Below are positions 15,802 through 24,123 of a DNA stretch of 35,162 bases, one piece after another. The stretch is taken from NCBI GenBank assembly GCA_900320585.1, contig ONSV01000058.1:1-35162 (forward strand). The letters are read 5' to 3'. The position numbers and the translations under genes were made by a program. Each line of letters starts with the position of its first letter. Positions within the stretch are counted from its first letter, which is position 1. Origin of the DNA: an uncultured Prevotellaceae bacterium (GTDB taxonomy: Bacteria; Bacteroidota; Bacteroidia; Bacteroidales; Bacteroidaceae). Below the pieces are notes generated by a model that made no database searches, had not been told where the DNA came from, and worked only from the letters and a program-made list of their open reading frames with translations.

Positions 15802-16308
15802 TTACAATTCCAGCGTTCTGACTTCGGCGTTCATCATTTTCTGCACCTCGTGCATGGGCTTGTCGTAGTAGACCGACTGGATGGCCTTGTTGATGATGCC
15901 GTGGCCTACGGCGAGCACCGTCTGGCCGGGATAATCGTGCCGGAGCATGTCCATGAAATCCTTGGCACGCTGCTTCAGGTGCGCCATGGTCTCGATGTTG
16001 GCAGGCCACGGCTTGTCTTTCAGGTCGGGGATGAACATGCCCGTGAAGTCGCCCCAGTCGCGCTCACGGAGCAGGGGAGTGGTGACAACGGGCTTGCCAT
16101 GCCGACTGGCAATGATGGTGCAGGTGTCGAACGACCGCTTGAGGTCGGAGGCCACGAACACGTCGATGTGGCAGCCGGCCATCTGGTCGGCCACCGCCTC
16201 GGCCTGGCGTATGCCATTGTCGTTGAGCTGGCCCTGTGTCTGGCCTTGCATCACCTGGTTCACATTGTCCACGGTCTCACCGTGGCGCACAAGAAGAAGC
16301 GTTGTCAT
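15802..16308 (-). CDS. Histidine phosphatase superfamily protein (phosphoglycerate-mutase-like)
   Basis: 168 aa. The catalytic motif LLVRHGET has H9 as phospho-acceptor and R8; R58 (SDLKRSF), E82 (RERDWGDF) and H136 (AVGHG) complete the usual active site. These enzymes remove phosphate from small molecules or proteins in the cytoplasm. The short length is closer to CobC/GpmB-like phosphatases than to the true glycolytic mutase. It follows GH127 on the same strand after a 198-bp gap filled by array 3, so co-transcription is uncertain. Confidence 0.88.
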   Translation of the reverse strand: MTTLLLVRHGETVDNVNQVMQGQTQGQLNDNGIRQAEAVADQMAGCHIDVFVASDLKRSFDTCTIIASRHGKPVVTTPLLRERDWGDFTGMFIPDLKDKPWPANIETMAHLKQRAKDFMDMLRHDYPGQTVLAVGHGIINKAIQSVYYDKPMHEVQKMMNAEVRTLEL

Positions 16309-16322
16309 GATTTTTTGGGGGG

Positions 16323-16502
16323 GGAGTTCAGGAGTTCAAGGAGTTGCAGAAGTTCAGACAATAGCCCGAAGGCACTTTGATTTGCTTGATGGGGGTATAT
16401 AGTCTCTATAGTTTCTATAGTCTCTATAGTTTCTATAGTCTCTATAGTTGTTAGCCGTGGTAATGTCTGAACTCCTGAACTTCTGTAACTCCTGAACTCC
16501 TA
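16323..16502. repeat. CTATAG array 3 (6 units) enclosed by an inverted pair of GGAGTTCAG repeats
   Basis: Centre: hexamers exactly 9 nt apart at 16397 (ATATAG), 16406, 16415, 16424, 16433 and 16442 (CTATAG), with alternating spacers TCT and TTT. Outside it, 16323-16360 holds about four degenerate copies of an 8-9-nt unit GGAGTTCAG, and 16465-16502 holds its reverse complement CTGAACTCC in about four copies. Both arms end on the inner side with GTTCAGACA. The whole could fold into a long stem with the CTATAG array in the loop. It fills the gap between GH127 and the histidine phosphatase. Confidence 0.85.
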
Positions 16503-16506
16503 AAAT

Positions 16507-18882
16507 TTATTTGTTCTTGATGAGTCTTACGCCATAGATCTCGCCGATCTCCTTGCGTGGCTTGGCCACGAATTTCACGCGCACCTGGCTCTTGCCCTCG
16601 AGGAGGTTGGCAGGGATTTCGTAGGTCTCATACCTGAATTCGGAGATGCGGTATTTGCCGGTGTTGTTCACCGATGTCACCAGCACGTCGTCGACCAGGA
16701 TGTCGAACTCGTGCGATTTCCATTCGCCCACACCCCAGTATTTGATGCGGAGGCTGAGGTCTTTTTGGCCGCCGGTCTGCATCAGGTAGCTGAAGAAATG
16801 GCCGTCGCGGGCATCGCGCCAGAACACGTCGTTGGTATTGCCGGTGTAAGAGCGGTCGGTCTCCATCTTGTGGTCGGCCTCGGGCTGTTGCTCGCCCGGC
16901 TGCACGAAGTCTACAGTGCGTGCCTCTATGGCCTGGCGCTCCTCCTCGGCTTTGGCCAGCTTGTCGAGATAGGACTTGTAGTTGTTCTCCGAGAGGGCCA
17001 GCCAATACATCATATAGCGTGAGTCGTGAATCTCGAAGAATGGCTGCAACTCACCCTTGATGCCGTTCACCATGCGGGTGGAGAGGGCGAAGTGGAGCGG
17101 CTTGCCCGCAATGGGCGTCAACTGGTTGGCTATCGCGTCGATATTGTCGTTGATGAGGATGGGTGCCTCGTTGATGGGCAGTTTCTTGCCACTGGCATAC
17201 TGTCCGAAGCGGCTGTCGTCGGCGATGAGGTGTGCCAGGTCCTCGGTGCCCGTCTTCATGCCCAGCATGATGGGTCCGTGCATCAGGGCGATGTATTGCG
17301 GTACGTTGGGCAGGTATTTGACGCTGTTGTGCATGGGGAACCTCACCTCCACCACGTCGCCCTTCTTCCATTTGCGGTCGATGGTGACATAGCTGCCCGG
17401 TCCGGAGTAGATGTCGACGGGGCGGCCGTTTACCGTCACGGTGAAGTCGCCCGACTTCACCCATCCGGGATAGCGCACCAGCAAGGCGAAGTTGCCCTTC
17501 CCCTCGGTGATGGTGATTTTGCTGGTCTCGGCGTAGGGGAACTCGGTCTCCTGCCTGAGTTGCACGCCCCGCTCGCGCCAGTTGAGTTGGGAGGCGACGA
17601 AGAGGTTCACATACAGCGCGTTGCCCTTATGGGTGTAGATAAACTGGCCGTACTTGCCGTGGTTCTCCATTCCCGTGCCCACGCAGCACCACATGGCCTC
17701 GTTGGGGGCGGAGTAGTTGCGGTAGTGGCGCGGACGGGCGGGTGTGAAGTAGACGTATCCGCCATGTTCGGGATGCTGTGAGGAGAGGATATGGTTGAAA
17801 GTGGCCAACTCGAAGTAGTCGGCAAAGCGGGCGTCGGGACTGTAGCGGTGCAGGTCCTCGGTGAGCTTGAGCATGTTGTTGGTGTTGCACGACTCCGGTC
17901 CGTCGATGTCGTTGATGAAGTCGGTACAGGCCTCGCGGCTGGGGAAGTGCTCCCTTCGGCTGTCGCCGCCGAAGGCCAGCGAGCGCTCGCCGGTGACGAT
18001 GTCCCAGAAAAATAGGCTGGCATTATGGTAGACCTCGTTGCCGTCGAGTTCGGCTATTCGCTCGAATCCCACGATTTTGGGCACCTGGGTGTTGGCATGC
18101 ATGTTGTCGAGGCAGTCGATGCGTTGCGACAGTGGGGTGAGCAGCCGGCGGTGTGAGAACCGCTTGGCGCAGTCAAGGTATTTCCGCTCATGGGTAAGGG
18201 CGTAGGCATCGGCCAGCACCTCGTTCATGCCGCCATGCTCCGTGTCGAGCACGCGCTGCATCTGTTGGTCGGAGAGGCCGGCGGTGATGTCGATGGCCCA
18301 GTCGCAGAACCCGAGGAACAGTTTCTTGGCCTGCTCGTTGCCGCAGTAGACGTAGGCGTCGCGCAGTCCGGCATACATCTTGTGCAGGTTGTAGAAAGCG
18401 ACCCATGCGCCGGAGTAGGCACCGAAGTCGCCTTTCCTGAAGGTGCTCCATATCTTGTCGCTGTTGGGCACTCCGCCCGCGTAGCCCCGTCCCCATTCAG
18501 GATGGTTGCGCGCGTTGGCATCGGCGCAGGCTTGCAGCTCGCTGATCATGTATTCCATCCGTTGCTGGCACTCCTTGCTTCCGGTGCAGGCGTTGAGGGC
18601 CAAGGCGGTGAGGTAGTGTCCTCCCACATGTCCGTCGAGTCCGTCCCAGTTGGGGTATGACTTGGCCTTGGGGGTCAGTCCCGCTTCCTTGAGGTAGGGA
18701 GCGAGCAGTCGGTCGCAGTCGTATTGCAGCAAGGTCTTGATGTTCAGGTCGCGTGCTTTCTTCAGCACGCCCCCGGTGATCGTCACATCGCCGAGTGGGA
18801 ACTCGTCGGCGTAGAGCTTGTCTTGTGCGTTGCCGGCCACGAAAGCGGCAGCCATCAACAGCATTGTCACTATTCTTTTCAT
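16507..18882 (-). CDS. GH127 beta-L-arabinofuranosidase-like glycoside hydrolase (DUF1680)
   Basis: 791 aa. Signal peptide at residues 1-19 (...VAGNAQ), so periplasmic or exported. The alpha/alpha-barrel carries HTEHGGMNEVL-type segment (about 214-222), GPESCNTNNMLKL with E330 and C332, and AMWCCVGTG with C399 and C400. In the characterised HypBA1 enzyme the matching Glu, Cys and Cys-Cys residues bind zinc and one Cys is the nucleophile, so the active site looks complete. The C-terminal part (about 500-790) is beta-rich. The family removes beta-L-arabinofuranosyl units from plant extensin and pectic side chains; some members act on other sugars. It lies 42 bp after the GH28 gene, a pairing that suggests pectin use. 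Confidence 0.88.
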   Translation of the reverse strand: MKRIVTMLLMAAAFVAGNAQDKLYADEFPLGDVTITGGVLKKARDLNIKTLLQYDCDRLLAPYLKEAGLTPKAKSYPNWDGLDGHVGGHYLTALALNACTGSKECQQRMEYMISELQACADANARNHPEWGRGYAGGVPNSDKIWSTFRKGDFGAYSGAWVAFYNLHKMYAGLRDAYVYCGNEQAKKLFLGFCDWAIDITAGLSDQQMQRVLDTEHGGMNEVLADAYALTHERKYLDCAKRFSHRRLLTPLSQRIDCLDNMHANTQVPKIVGFERIAELDGNEVYHNASLFFWDIVTGERSLAFGGDSRREHFPSREACTDFINDIDGPESCNTNNMLKLTEDLHRYSPDARFADYFELATFNHILSSQHPEHGGYVYFTPARPRHYRNYSAPNEAMWCCVGTGMENHGKYGQFIYTHKGNALYVNLFVASQLNWRERGVQLRQETEFPYAETSKITITEGKGNFALLVRYPGWVKSGDFTVTVNGRPVDIYSGPGSYVTIDRKWKKGDVVEVRFPMHNSVKYLPNVPQYIALMHGPIMLGMKTGTEDLAHLIADDSRFGQYASGKKLPINEAPILINDNIDAIANQLTPIAGKPLHFALSTRMVNGIKGELQPFFEIHDSRYMMYWLALSENNYKSYLDKLAKAEEERQAIEARTVDFVQPGEQQPEADHKMETDRSYTGNTNDVFWRDARDGHFFSYLMQTGGQKDLSLRIKYWGVGEWKSHEFDILVDDVLVTSVNNTGKYRISEFRYETYEIPANLLEGKSQVRVKFVAKPRKEIGEIYGVRLIKNK

Positions 18883-18924
18883 TGTAGCTATAGGTTTAGT
18901 GTATTTTTAGATGGATTTTTCCTG

Positions 18925-20253
18925 TTATCTGACGTTCACCTTCACCAGTCCGGGCCGGGCATCGGTGCGGGTGGTCAGGATGTTCACCTTGTCGAAGGTC
19001 ACGTTGCGGGCGTTCTTCACGAAGAAGCCCTTCGCGGGCAGGGTGCCCCACATGGTGCCCTCGGGGTAGGCGGCCGCTTTCTCGTCGGTGGGCGAGGCTA
19101 CCTGTCCCATGCCGCCACTGTGCTGGATGGTGATGTTGCTGAGCCTGACGTTCTCTACCATCTGTCCGGGGATGCCGGTGATGGAGCATCCCGTACTGCC
19201 GGCGTTGGTCACCGTCACGTTCTCTATCACCACGTTGCTGATGCTCCCCCTCTTCTCCTGGCGCAGTTGCTTTCCGAAGGTATTGCCCTGATGTCCCAAT
19301 CGGATGAAGATGGGCACCTCGGTACCCTCCACGGTGATGTTGCTCACGCGCACGTTGGTGACATTTGCCCCGTCTACGCTCTCGATGGCGATGGCCGAGA
19401 TGCCGTTCCGTCGGCCGTTCACCACCTTCTTGTTGCTGCTGGTCTTCACGGTGCAGTTGCGGAAGGTGATGTTGTCGAAGTCGCCCAGCGTCTCGGTGCC
19501 TATCTTCAGCGCGTTGCAGTGGCTGCTCACGGTGCAGTTGTCCACCATGATGTTCTGGCAGGGCTCAAGGGTGGTGTTTTTCAGTACGATGCCATCGTCG
19601 TCGGCATCCACGGTGCAGCCGCTGATTCTCACGTTCTTGCATCCGTTGATGTCGATGCCGTCGTTGCAGATGTTGCAGTGGTCCCACACGTTGATGTCCT
19701 TGATGACCAGGTTCTCACAGCCGTGGTAGAGTTGCATCCACACCCCCGAGTTGCGCATCGTCACGCCGCTCACGGTCACGCCTTTGCAGGTGTCGAACCG
19801 GATGAGCATGGGGCGCGTGATGCCCAGCGCGTTGCAAGCCCCGTCGGTGAACACCTTTCCCCGTCCGTCGATGGTTCCCTTGCCGCTGATGCCGATGTTT
19901 CTGGCCCCGTAGGCGAAGATGAGTTGCGAGGTGTAGGTCACCCCCGCCTTCTTCTTGTTGAGCACGTAGTCGGCGGGCTTCTTGCTGCCCAAGAGCGTGG
20001 CTCCCTCCTCGAGGTAGAGGGTTACGCCACTCTTGAGCACGATGGCTCCGGTGGTGAACTTGCCCTGGGGCACTATCACCTTTCCGCCTCCACTCTTGTG
20101 GCAGTCGTCGATGGCCCGTTGTATGGCTTCCGTACAGACTCGCTTGGTGCTTTTCCTGGCACCATACGTGGTGATGTTGACGTCTTTTGCCTGTGAGGGA
20201 ACGACGAGGAAAAGGGCCATGGCCAGGGCCATGATGGAAATATGGGTGCGCAT
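18925..20253 (-). CDS. GH28 polygalacturonase/rhamnogalacturonase-like enzyme
   Basis: 442 aa. Signal peptide about residues 1-22. A right-handed beta-helix with many short beta/turn repeats. GH28 signatures in order: NDGIDING (197-204, with D198), DADDDGIVLK (216-225, two adjacent acids D219-D220), and SSHCNALKIGTE (243-254) in the place of the GHG-RIK region. The spacing of the acids fits the inverting GH28 mechanism; the NDG variant and the His-Cys pair are small departures from the textbook NTD/GHG motifs and are more like the rhamnogalacturonase side of the family. It cuts alpha-linked galacturonan backbones in the periplasm. It lies between a GT4 gene (64 bp upstream) and GH127 on the same strand. 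Confidence 0.85.
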   Translation of the reverse strand: MRTHISIMALAMALFLVVPSQAKDVNITTYGARKSTKRVCTEAIQRAIDDCHKSGGGKVIVPQGKFTTGAIVLKSGVTLYLEEGATLLGSKKPADYVLNKKKAGVTYTSQLIFAYGARNIGISGKGTIDGRGKVFTDGACNALGITRPMLIRFDTCKGVTVSGVTMRNSGVWMQLYHGCENLVIKDINVWDHCNICNDGIDINGCKNVRISGCTVDADDDGIVLKNTTLEPCQNIMVDNCTVSSHCNALKIGTETLGDFDNITFRNCTVKTSSNKKVVNGRRNGISAIAIESVDGANVTNVRVSNITVEGTEVPIFIRLGHQGNTFGKQLRQEKRGSISNVVIENVTVTNAGSTGCSITGIPGQMVENVRLSNITIQHSGGMGQVASPTDEKAAAYPEGTMWGTLPAKGFFVKNARNVTFDKVNILTTRTDARPGLVKVNVR

Positions 20254-20317
20254 AGGGCTTTGGGGTTTTGAGTTTTTTTCTTGTGATTACGCTCTGGGGG
20301 AGCGGTGGAGTGGGGCC

Positions 20318-21439
20318 TTATTCGGAAAGGCTGTGATAGGTGTCGATATGTTTCTGGAGCACGTTGTCGATGCTGAACTCCCGTTCGGCGCGCTCGCGGC
20401 TGCGCTTTCCCATCTCGAGGCGGAGTTGTGGGTCGTTGATGAGGGTGCGGAGGCGTGCGGCCAGCGTCGTGGCATCATGCACGGGCACGAGGAATCCGTT
20501 CACTCCATCGTCGACGGTGTCTTTGCAGCCATACCACTGTGTGGTGACGATGGGCCGTCCGATGGCTGCCGCCTCAATGAGCGACAGTGGCAGTCCCTCG
20601 CGGTAGAAGCTGGGGAAGGCCATGATGTGCGACTGCTGGAGCAGCATCTTGATGTCCGACCTGTATCCCAGCCATTTGATGTATTTCCCGTCGCAGAGGT
20701 CCTCCAGCTCTTTCTGGCTGATGGCCTTGGGGTTGTTCGACAGTCCGCCGCAGAGCCAGAACTCTGCCTTGTCGTGCATCTCGTTCCGCAGCATCTCGGC
20801 AGCCTCCACGAGCACGAGTATACCCTTCTCCTTCACCATACGGGCGGTGAAGATGATGTTCACCTTCCCCTCGGTGGAGGGTGGGGTATAGGCGAAGTCG
20901 TTCAGGTCCACTCCAGAGCCTTTGATATATACGCTGTCGTCTTTCCTGATGATGCCGTGTCGCACGAAGAGGTCCTCGTCCTCATGGTTTTGGAAGATGG
21001 CGCGGATATTGGAGCGGTTGTTGGCGTATTTCATCAGTGCCATCACCACGCGGGTCTTCAGTCCGGGCTTCCGGTTGCTGAAGAGCACGCCCAGTCCGCT
21101 CACGGCGTTCACCACGCCGTGGGTATGCGCCCATTTGGCAGCCAGTCCGCCCCAGAGGATGGTTTTCAGTCCCACATGGTGCACGATGTCGGGTTGCTCT
21201 TTGCGGTAGAGCTGATAGAGGAAGCGCAGTGTCTTCATCTCCTCGCCGATGCTCATGCCGGTGGGGTTGATGGGCAGCTCTATCATTCTCAGTCCGAGAG
21301 CCTCCACCCGTTGGCGGTCGCCTGTGTCCTTGCATACGATGGTCACGTCGTAGCCTTCTTTCTTGGCACGGAGAGCAATCTCCTTGCGGTGGGAGAGAAA
21401 AAAACGGTCTTCGTTAATAACAATAAGCAGTTTTGCCAT
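20318..21439 (-). CDS. GT4 family glycosyltransferase
   Basis: 373 aa from the ATG at 21439 (MAKLLIVINEDRFFLSHR); a longer ORF to 21451 overlaps the -7 box and is rejected. GT-B fold: the N-terminal acceptor domain contains PDIVHHVGLKTILWG (about 85-100), and the C-terminal domain has FTARMVKEKG (about 200-210) and the donor-binding E-x7-E motif in FYREGLPLSLIEA. It moves a sugar from a nucleotide-sugar to a lipid-linked glycan in the cytoplasm. It is divergent from the WecA-like gene, so it probably belongs to the polysaccharide locus, although it is also first in line with the two pectin-type hydrolases. Confidence 0.9.
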   Translation of the reverse strand: MAKLLIVINEDRFFLSHRKEIALRAKKEGYDVTIVCKDTGDRQRVEALGLRMIELPINPTGMSIGEEMKTLRFLYQLYRKEQPDIVHHVGLKTILWGGLAAKWAHTHGVVNAVSGLGVLFSNRKPGLKTRVVMALMKYANNRSNIRAIFQNHEDEDLFVRHGIIRKDDSVYIKGSGVDLNDFAYTPPSTEGKVNIIFTARMVKEKGILVLVEAAEMLRNEMHDKAEFWLCGGLSNNPKAISQKELEDLCDGKYIKWLGYRSDIKMLLQQSHIMAFPSFYREGLPLSLIEAAAIGRPIVTTQWYGCKDTVDDGVNGFLVPVHDATTLAARLRTLINDPQLRLEMGKRSRERAEREFSIDNVLQKHIDTYHSLSE

Positions 21440-21538
21440 AATAATTTGCAAAGGTAGTGCAAGGTGAGCGAAAAACCAAATTTATTTGAGTTTTTCCGAA
21501 CCGACGCCTACCTTCGCGGCGTAGCCGCAAAGGTAGTG
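21440..21538. repeat. Palindromic intergenic element carrying tandem promoter cores
   Basis: Two direct copies of GCAAAGGTAGTG (21448-21459 and 21527-21538). Between them is a 12-bp stem with a 2-nt loop and one bulged A (21470-21496, GAAAAACCAAAT / ATTTGaGTTTTTC). The right end is a near-perfect hairpin: CTACCTTCGCGGC (21508-21520), GTA, GCCGCAAAGGTAG (21524-21536), one mismatch. The layout is of the kind repeated between genes in Prevotella; the plus-strand arm TACCTTCG is one base from a -7 box, so it may have been bidirectional. Confidence 0.65.
21449..21480 (-). promoter_or_regulatory. Bacteroidetes-type promoter close to the GT4 start
   Basis: Minus strand: TTTG at 21480-21477, 20-bp spacer, TACCTTTG at 21456-21449. 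Both boxes and spacing fit. The -7 box ends only 10 bp before the ATG at 21439, so the transcript would have a very short leader or none. A second copy of the same core (CACTACCTTTGC) lies 79 bp upstream at 21538-21527 and may be the main promoter. Confidence 0.65.
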
Positions 21539-21573
21539 AAAGCCGAAGACAATGCAAAAAAACGATAGATATC

Positions 21574-21631
21574 CTAGTAGCCCTAGTCATCCTAGTGGCC
21601 CTAGTCATCCTAGTAGCCCTAGTCATCCTAA
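21574..21631. repeat. 9-nt-period CTAG array 4 (7 units)
   Basis: CTAG tetramers exactly 9 nt apart at 21574, 21583, 21592, 21601, 21610 and 21619, with a final CTAA at 21628. The units alternate CCTAGTCAT and CCTAGTrGC, so the true repeat is an 18-mer dimer. On the minus strand it reads as an MTRATR peptide repeat, probably without meaning. It lies in the divergent region between the GT4 and WecA-like genes; the rest, up to 21755, shows only a TACCTTTC near-match (21644-21651). Confidence 0.95.
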
Positions 21632-21755
21632 TGGCCTTGGCAATACCTTTCCACCCTCCTAATCACGGATTGATTCAAAAAAACGGGTTGTTGCACAATA
21701 TTAATAATAGGGCAGAGTTATATTAATGAGGAAACGAATCATTCAAAGAAAAATA

Positions 21756-22880
21756 ATGTCTCATTATATTGTTCTTACTTTTATGGCCATGGTCGTCAGC
21801 GCGCTCTGCGGATTGCTGATGATACCTCAGATTCTGGATTTTTGCAAGCGCAAGAATCTCTACGACATTCCCAACGCGCGCAAGGTGCACAAGAACGCTG
21901 TCCCCCGCCTGGGTGGCATCAGCTTCATGCCCAGTATGCTGGTGGCGTTTATCCTTGCCGTGGCCATCATGAACAAGATGACCGACACCAACCAGGTGAC
22001 GGTGAGCACCTGGACTTGCTGCTTCTTCATCAGTCTGCTGCTCATCTATGGCGTGGGCATCGTGGACGACCTGATAGGCCTGAACGCGCAGACCAAGTTC
22101 GTGGTGCAGATCATCGCAGCCTCGCTGCTGCCGTTCTCCGGCCTCTACATCAACAACCTCTATGGCTTTTTAGGCATACAGGAGATACCTTTCTGGTTTG
22201 GCGCACCCTTCACGGTGTTCATCATCGTGTTCATCGACAATGCCATCAACCTGATCGACGGCATCGACGGACTGGCCGGCGGCCTGTCGTTCCTCGCGCT
22301 CTGTGGCTTCCTCTACTGTTTCCTCTACGAGGGCATCTTCACCTATTCCATCTTGATAGCCGGACTGATGGGCGTGCTGCTCTCCTACCTCTATTTCAAT
22401 ATCTGGGGCAACCCGTCGAAGAACCGGAAGATTTTCATGGGCGACTCGGGCAGCCTCACCCTCGGGTTCATCCTCGGCTTCCTCTTCGTGAAGTATGCGA
22501 TGTATAACCCCGAGGTGATGCCCTATCACAAAGACGGCCTGATGATATCAATCACGATGCTCATCGTTCCGATGTTCGACGTGGTGAGGGTGGTGATCAT
22601 GCGCCTGCGCAAGCGCCGTCCGCTGTTCGACGCCGACAAGAACCACATCCACCACAAGCTGATGCGCACCGGCCTGAGCCAGCACCAGGCATTGGTCTGC
22701 ATCCTGCTCTTAGCCGTGTCGTACACGCTGCTCAACACGCTCCTCACCATCATCTGCAACCTGGGCATGACCTATACCCTGCTGATAGACGTGCTGCTGT
22801 TCTTCTCGTTCAACTACATGGTGAACAAGGCCATCTTGCAGAACGACCAGTTGCCTTTTGTGGTGATAGAGAACAACTGA
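21756..22880 (+). CDS. WecA/MraY-family undecaprenyl-phosphate sugar-1-phosphate transferase
   Basis: 374 aa from the ATG at 21756 (MSHYIVLTF); an in-frame ATG at 21726 would add ten basic residues and cannot be excluded. About eleven membrane helices. Family motifs: VHKNAVPRLGGISF (about 45-58), VDDLIGLNAQTKF (about 105-117), IDNAINLIDGIDGLAGG (about 165-181), GDSGSLTLGF (about 229-238) and the HIHHKLMRTG loop (about 300-309). The aspartates for Mg and catalysis are all present. It starts glycan assembly by moving HexNAc-1-P to undecaprenyl phosphate at the inner membrane. It is followed 54 bp later by a GT4. Confidence 0.9.
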   Translation: MSHYIVLTFMAMVVSALCGLLMIPQILDFCKRKNLYDIPNARKVHKNAVPRLGGISFMPSMLVAFILAVAIMNKMTDTNQVTVSTWTCCFFISLLLIYGVGIVDDLIGLNAQTKFVVQIIAASLLPFSGLYINNLYGFLGIQEIPFWFGAPFTVFIIVFIDNAINLIDGIDGLAGGLSFLALCGFLYCFLYEGIFTYSILIAGLMGVLLSYLYFNIWGNPSKNRKIFMGDSGSLTLGFILGFLFVKYAMYNPEVMPYHKDGLMISITMLIVPMFDVVRVVIMRLRKRRPLFDADKNHIHHKLMRTGLSQHQALVCILLLAVSYTLLNTLLTIICNLGMTYTLLIDVLLFFSFNYMVNKAILQNDQLPFVVIENN

Positions 22881-22934
22881 GCCCACGCCTGTAGTCTTCG
22901 GTTCCCATCCTCCAAACCCTTAACTGCTGATGAT

Positions 22935-24083
22935 ATGAGAATACTTTTGGTGACCAAACAGTTGCTCGAGAAGAGAGACGGTAAGGTGTACTGCGAGTTT
23001 GCCCTTTCGTCTACGATCAGGCGGTTTGAGATGATGGGCGAGTTGTTTGTGTGCTGTTACAATTACGAGGGAAAGTCGTGTCAGCCCGTTGACTGCCTGA
23101 CCGACCTGGCCGACGACCATGTGGCCTTCCTCGACAACGAGAGCAACCTGAAGACCCGCTACCTGAAACGCGGCCGCAACCGCGACCTGATAGAGCAGTT
23201 CGTCGCCAAGGTAGACCTGGTGATAGGCTATATCCCCGCTACCGTGGGCGACCTGGCCCTGACCATCGCCCACCGACACCAGAAAAAGTATATGACCTTT
23301 CTTGTGGCGTGCATCTGGGATGGCATGTGGCACCACCGCAACTGGAAAGCCCGTGCGATGGCTCCCATCTTCTTCTGCGAGACCAAGCACACCGTGCTCC
23401 ATTCCGACTATGTGTGGTATGTCACCGAGCAGTTCCTGCAGCGCCGCTATCCCACTCGCGGAAAGTCGTTGGGCTGCACCGACACCAATATCGACCCGCT
23501 CAGCGATGCCACGCTCCAGGCCCGTCAGCAGCGAATCGAGGCACAAGGCAAGAAGGTGAGGCTGCTCACCGTGGGCCATCTCGACGTGGGGTTCAAGGGC
23601 CAGCAGTTCGTGATACAGGCCATGCCCGCCTTGTTGGAGAAAGGGCTCGACGTGGAGTATTATATGATAGGTGAGGGCGAGGGCGCCCATCTGCGCCAGC
23701 TGGCCACGCATTGTGGGGTGGGCGAGCGCACCTTCTTCCTTGGAAGGAAAACCCGGCAGGAGGTGCTCCAGTGGATGGACGACACCGATATCTACATCCA
23801 GCCGAGCCTGCAGGAGGGTCTGCCACGCGCCGTGGCCGAGGCCATGAGCAGGGCCATGCCCGTGGTGGTGAGCAATACCGGCGGCATGCCCGAGATGGTG
23901 GAGCCCGAACTGATTACACGTAGGAAGAGCGTGGAGGATATCGTGCGCGTGGTGGCGTCGTTCGACCAGGAGAAGATGCTCCGGCAGGCACGTCGCAATT
24001 TTGCGAAGGCCGCCGACTACCAGCCCTTCGTGGTGGACGAGAAACTGAAGGCTTTCTTCGCACAGATAGAGCGCGAATTATAA
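22935..24083 (+). CDS. GT4 family glycosyltransferase
   Basis: 382 aa. GT-B fold with LLTVGHLDVGFKGQQFVIQAM (about 213-233), YMIGEGEG, VGERTFFLGRK and the donor site IQPSLQEGLPRAVAEAMSRAMPVV carrying E-x7-E. The N-terminal half is divergent from common GT4 proteins and has several cysteines. It probably adds the second sugar after the WecA-like enzyme, in the same operon. Its 3-prime end meets the minus-strand GT2 tail-to-tail with a 40-bp gap in which I see no hairpin. Confidence 0.88.
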   Translation: MRILLVTKQLLEKRDGKVYCEFALSSTIRRFEMMGELFVCCYNYEGKSCQPVDCLTDLADDHVAFLDNESNLKTRYLKRGRNRDLIEQFVAKVDLVIGYIPATVGDLALTIAHRHQKKYMTFLVACIWDGMWHHRNWKARAMAPIFFCETKHTVLHSDYVWYVTEQFLQRRYPTRGKSLGCTDTNIDPLSDATLQARQQRIEAQGKKVRLLTVGHLDVGFKGQQFVIQAMPALLEKGLDVEYYMIGEGEGAHLRQLATHCGVGERTFFLGRKTRQEVLQWMDDTDIYIQPSLQEGLPRAVAEAMSRAMPVVVSNTGGMPEMVEPELITRRKSVEDIVRVVASFDQEKMLRQARRNFAKAADYQPFVVDEKLKAFFAQIEREL

Positions 24084-24123
24084 AATCTTATACTCCTACG
24101 GTGAGCACAAACTCCCTTTCGTT

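Noticed and set aside
18724..20196. Long plus-strand ORF of 490 aa over GH127 and GH28
   Set aside because: Antisense to two clear glycoside hydrolases; composition is typical of a high-G+C shadow frame.
21414..21626. Minus-strand ORF with MTRATR repeats
   Set aside because: It is a by-product of the 18-nt dimer in array 4, overlaps the GT4 promoter and start, and has no family match that I know.
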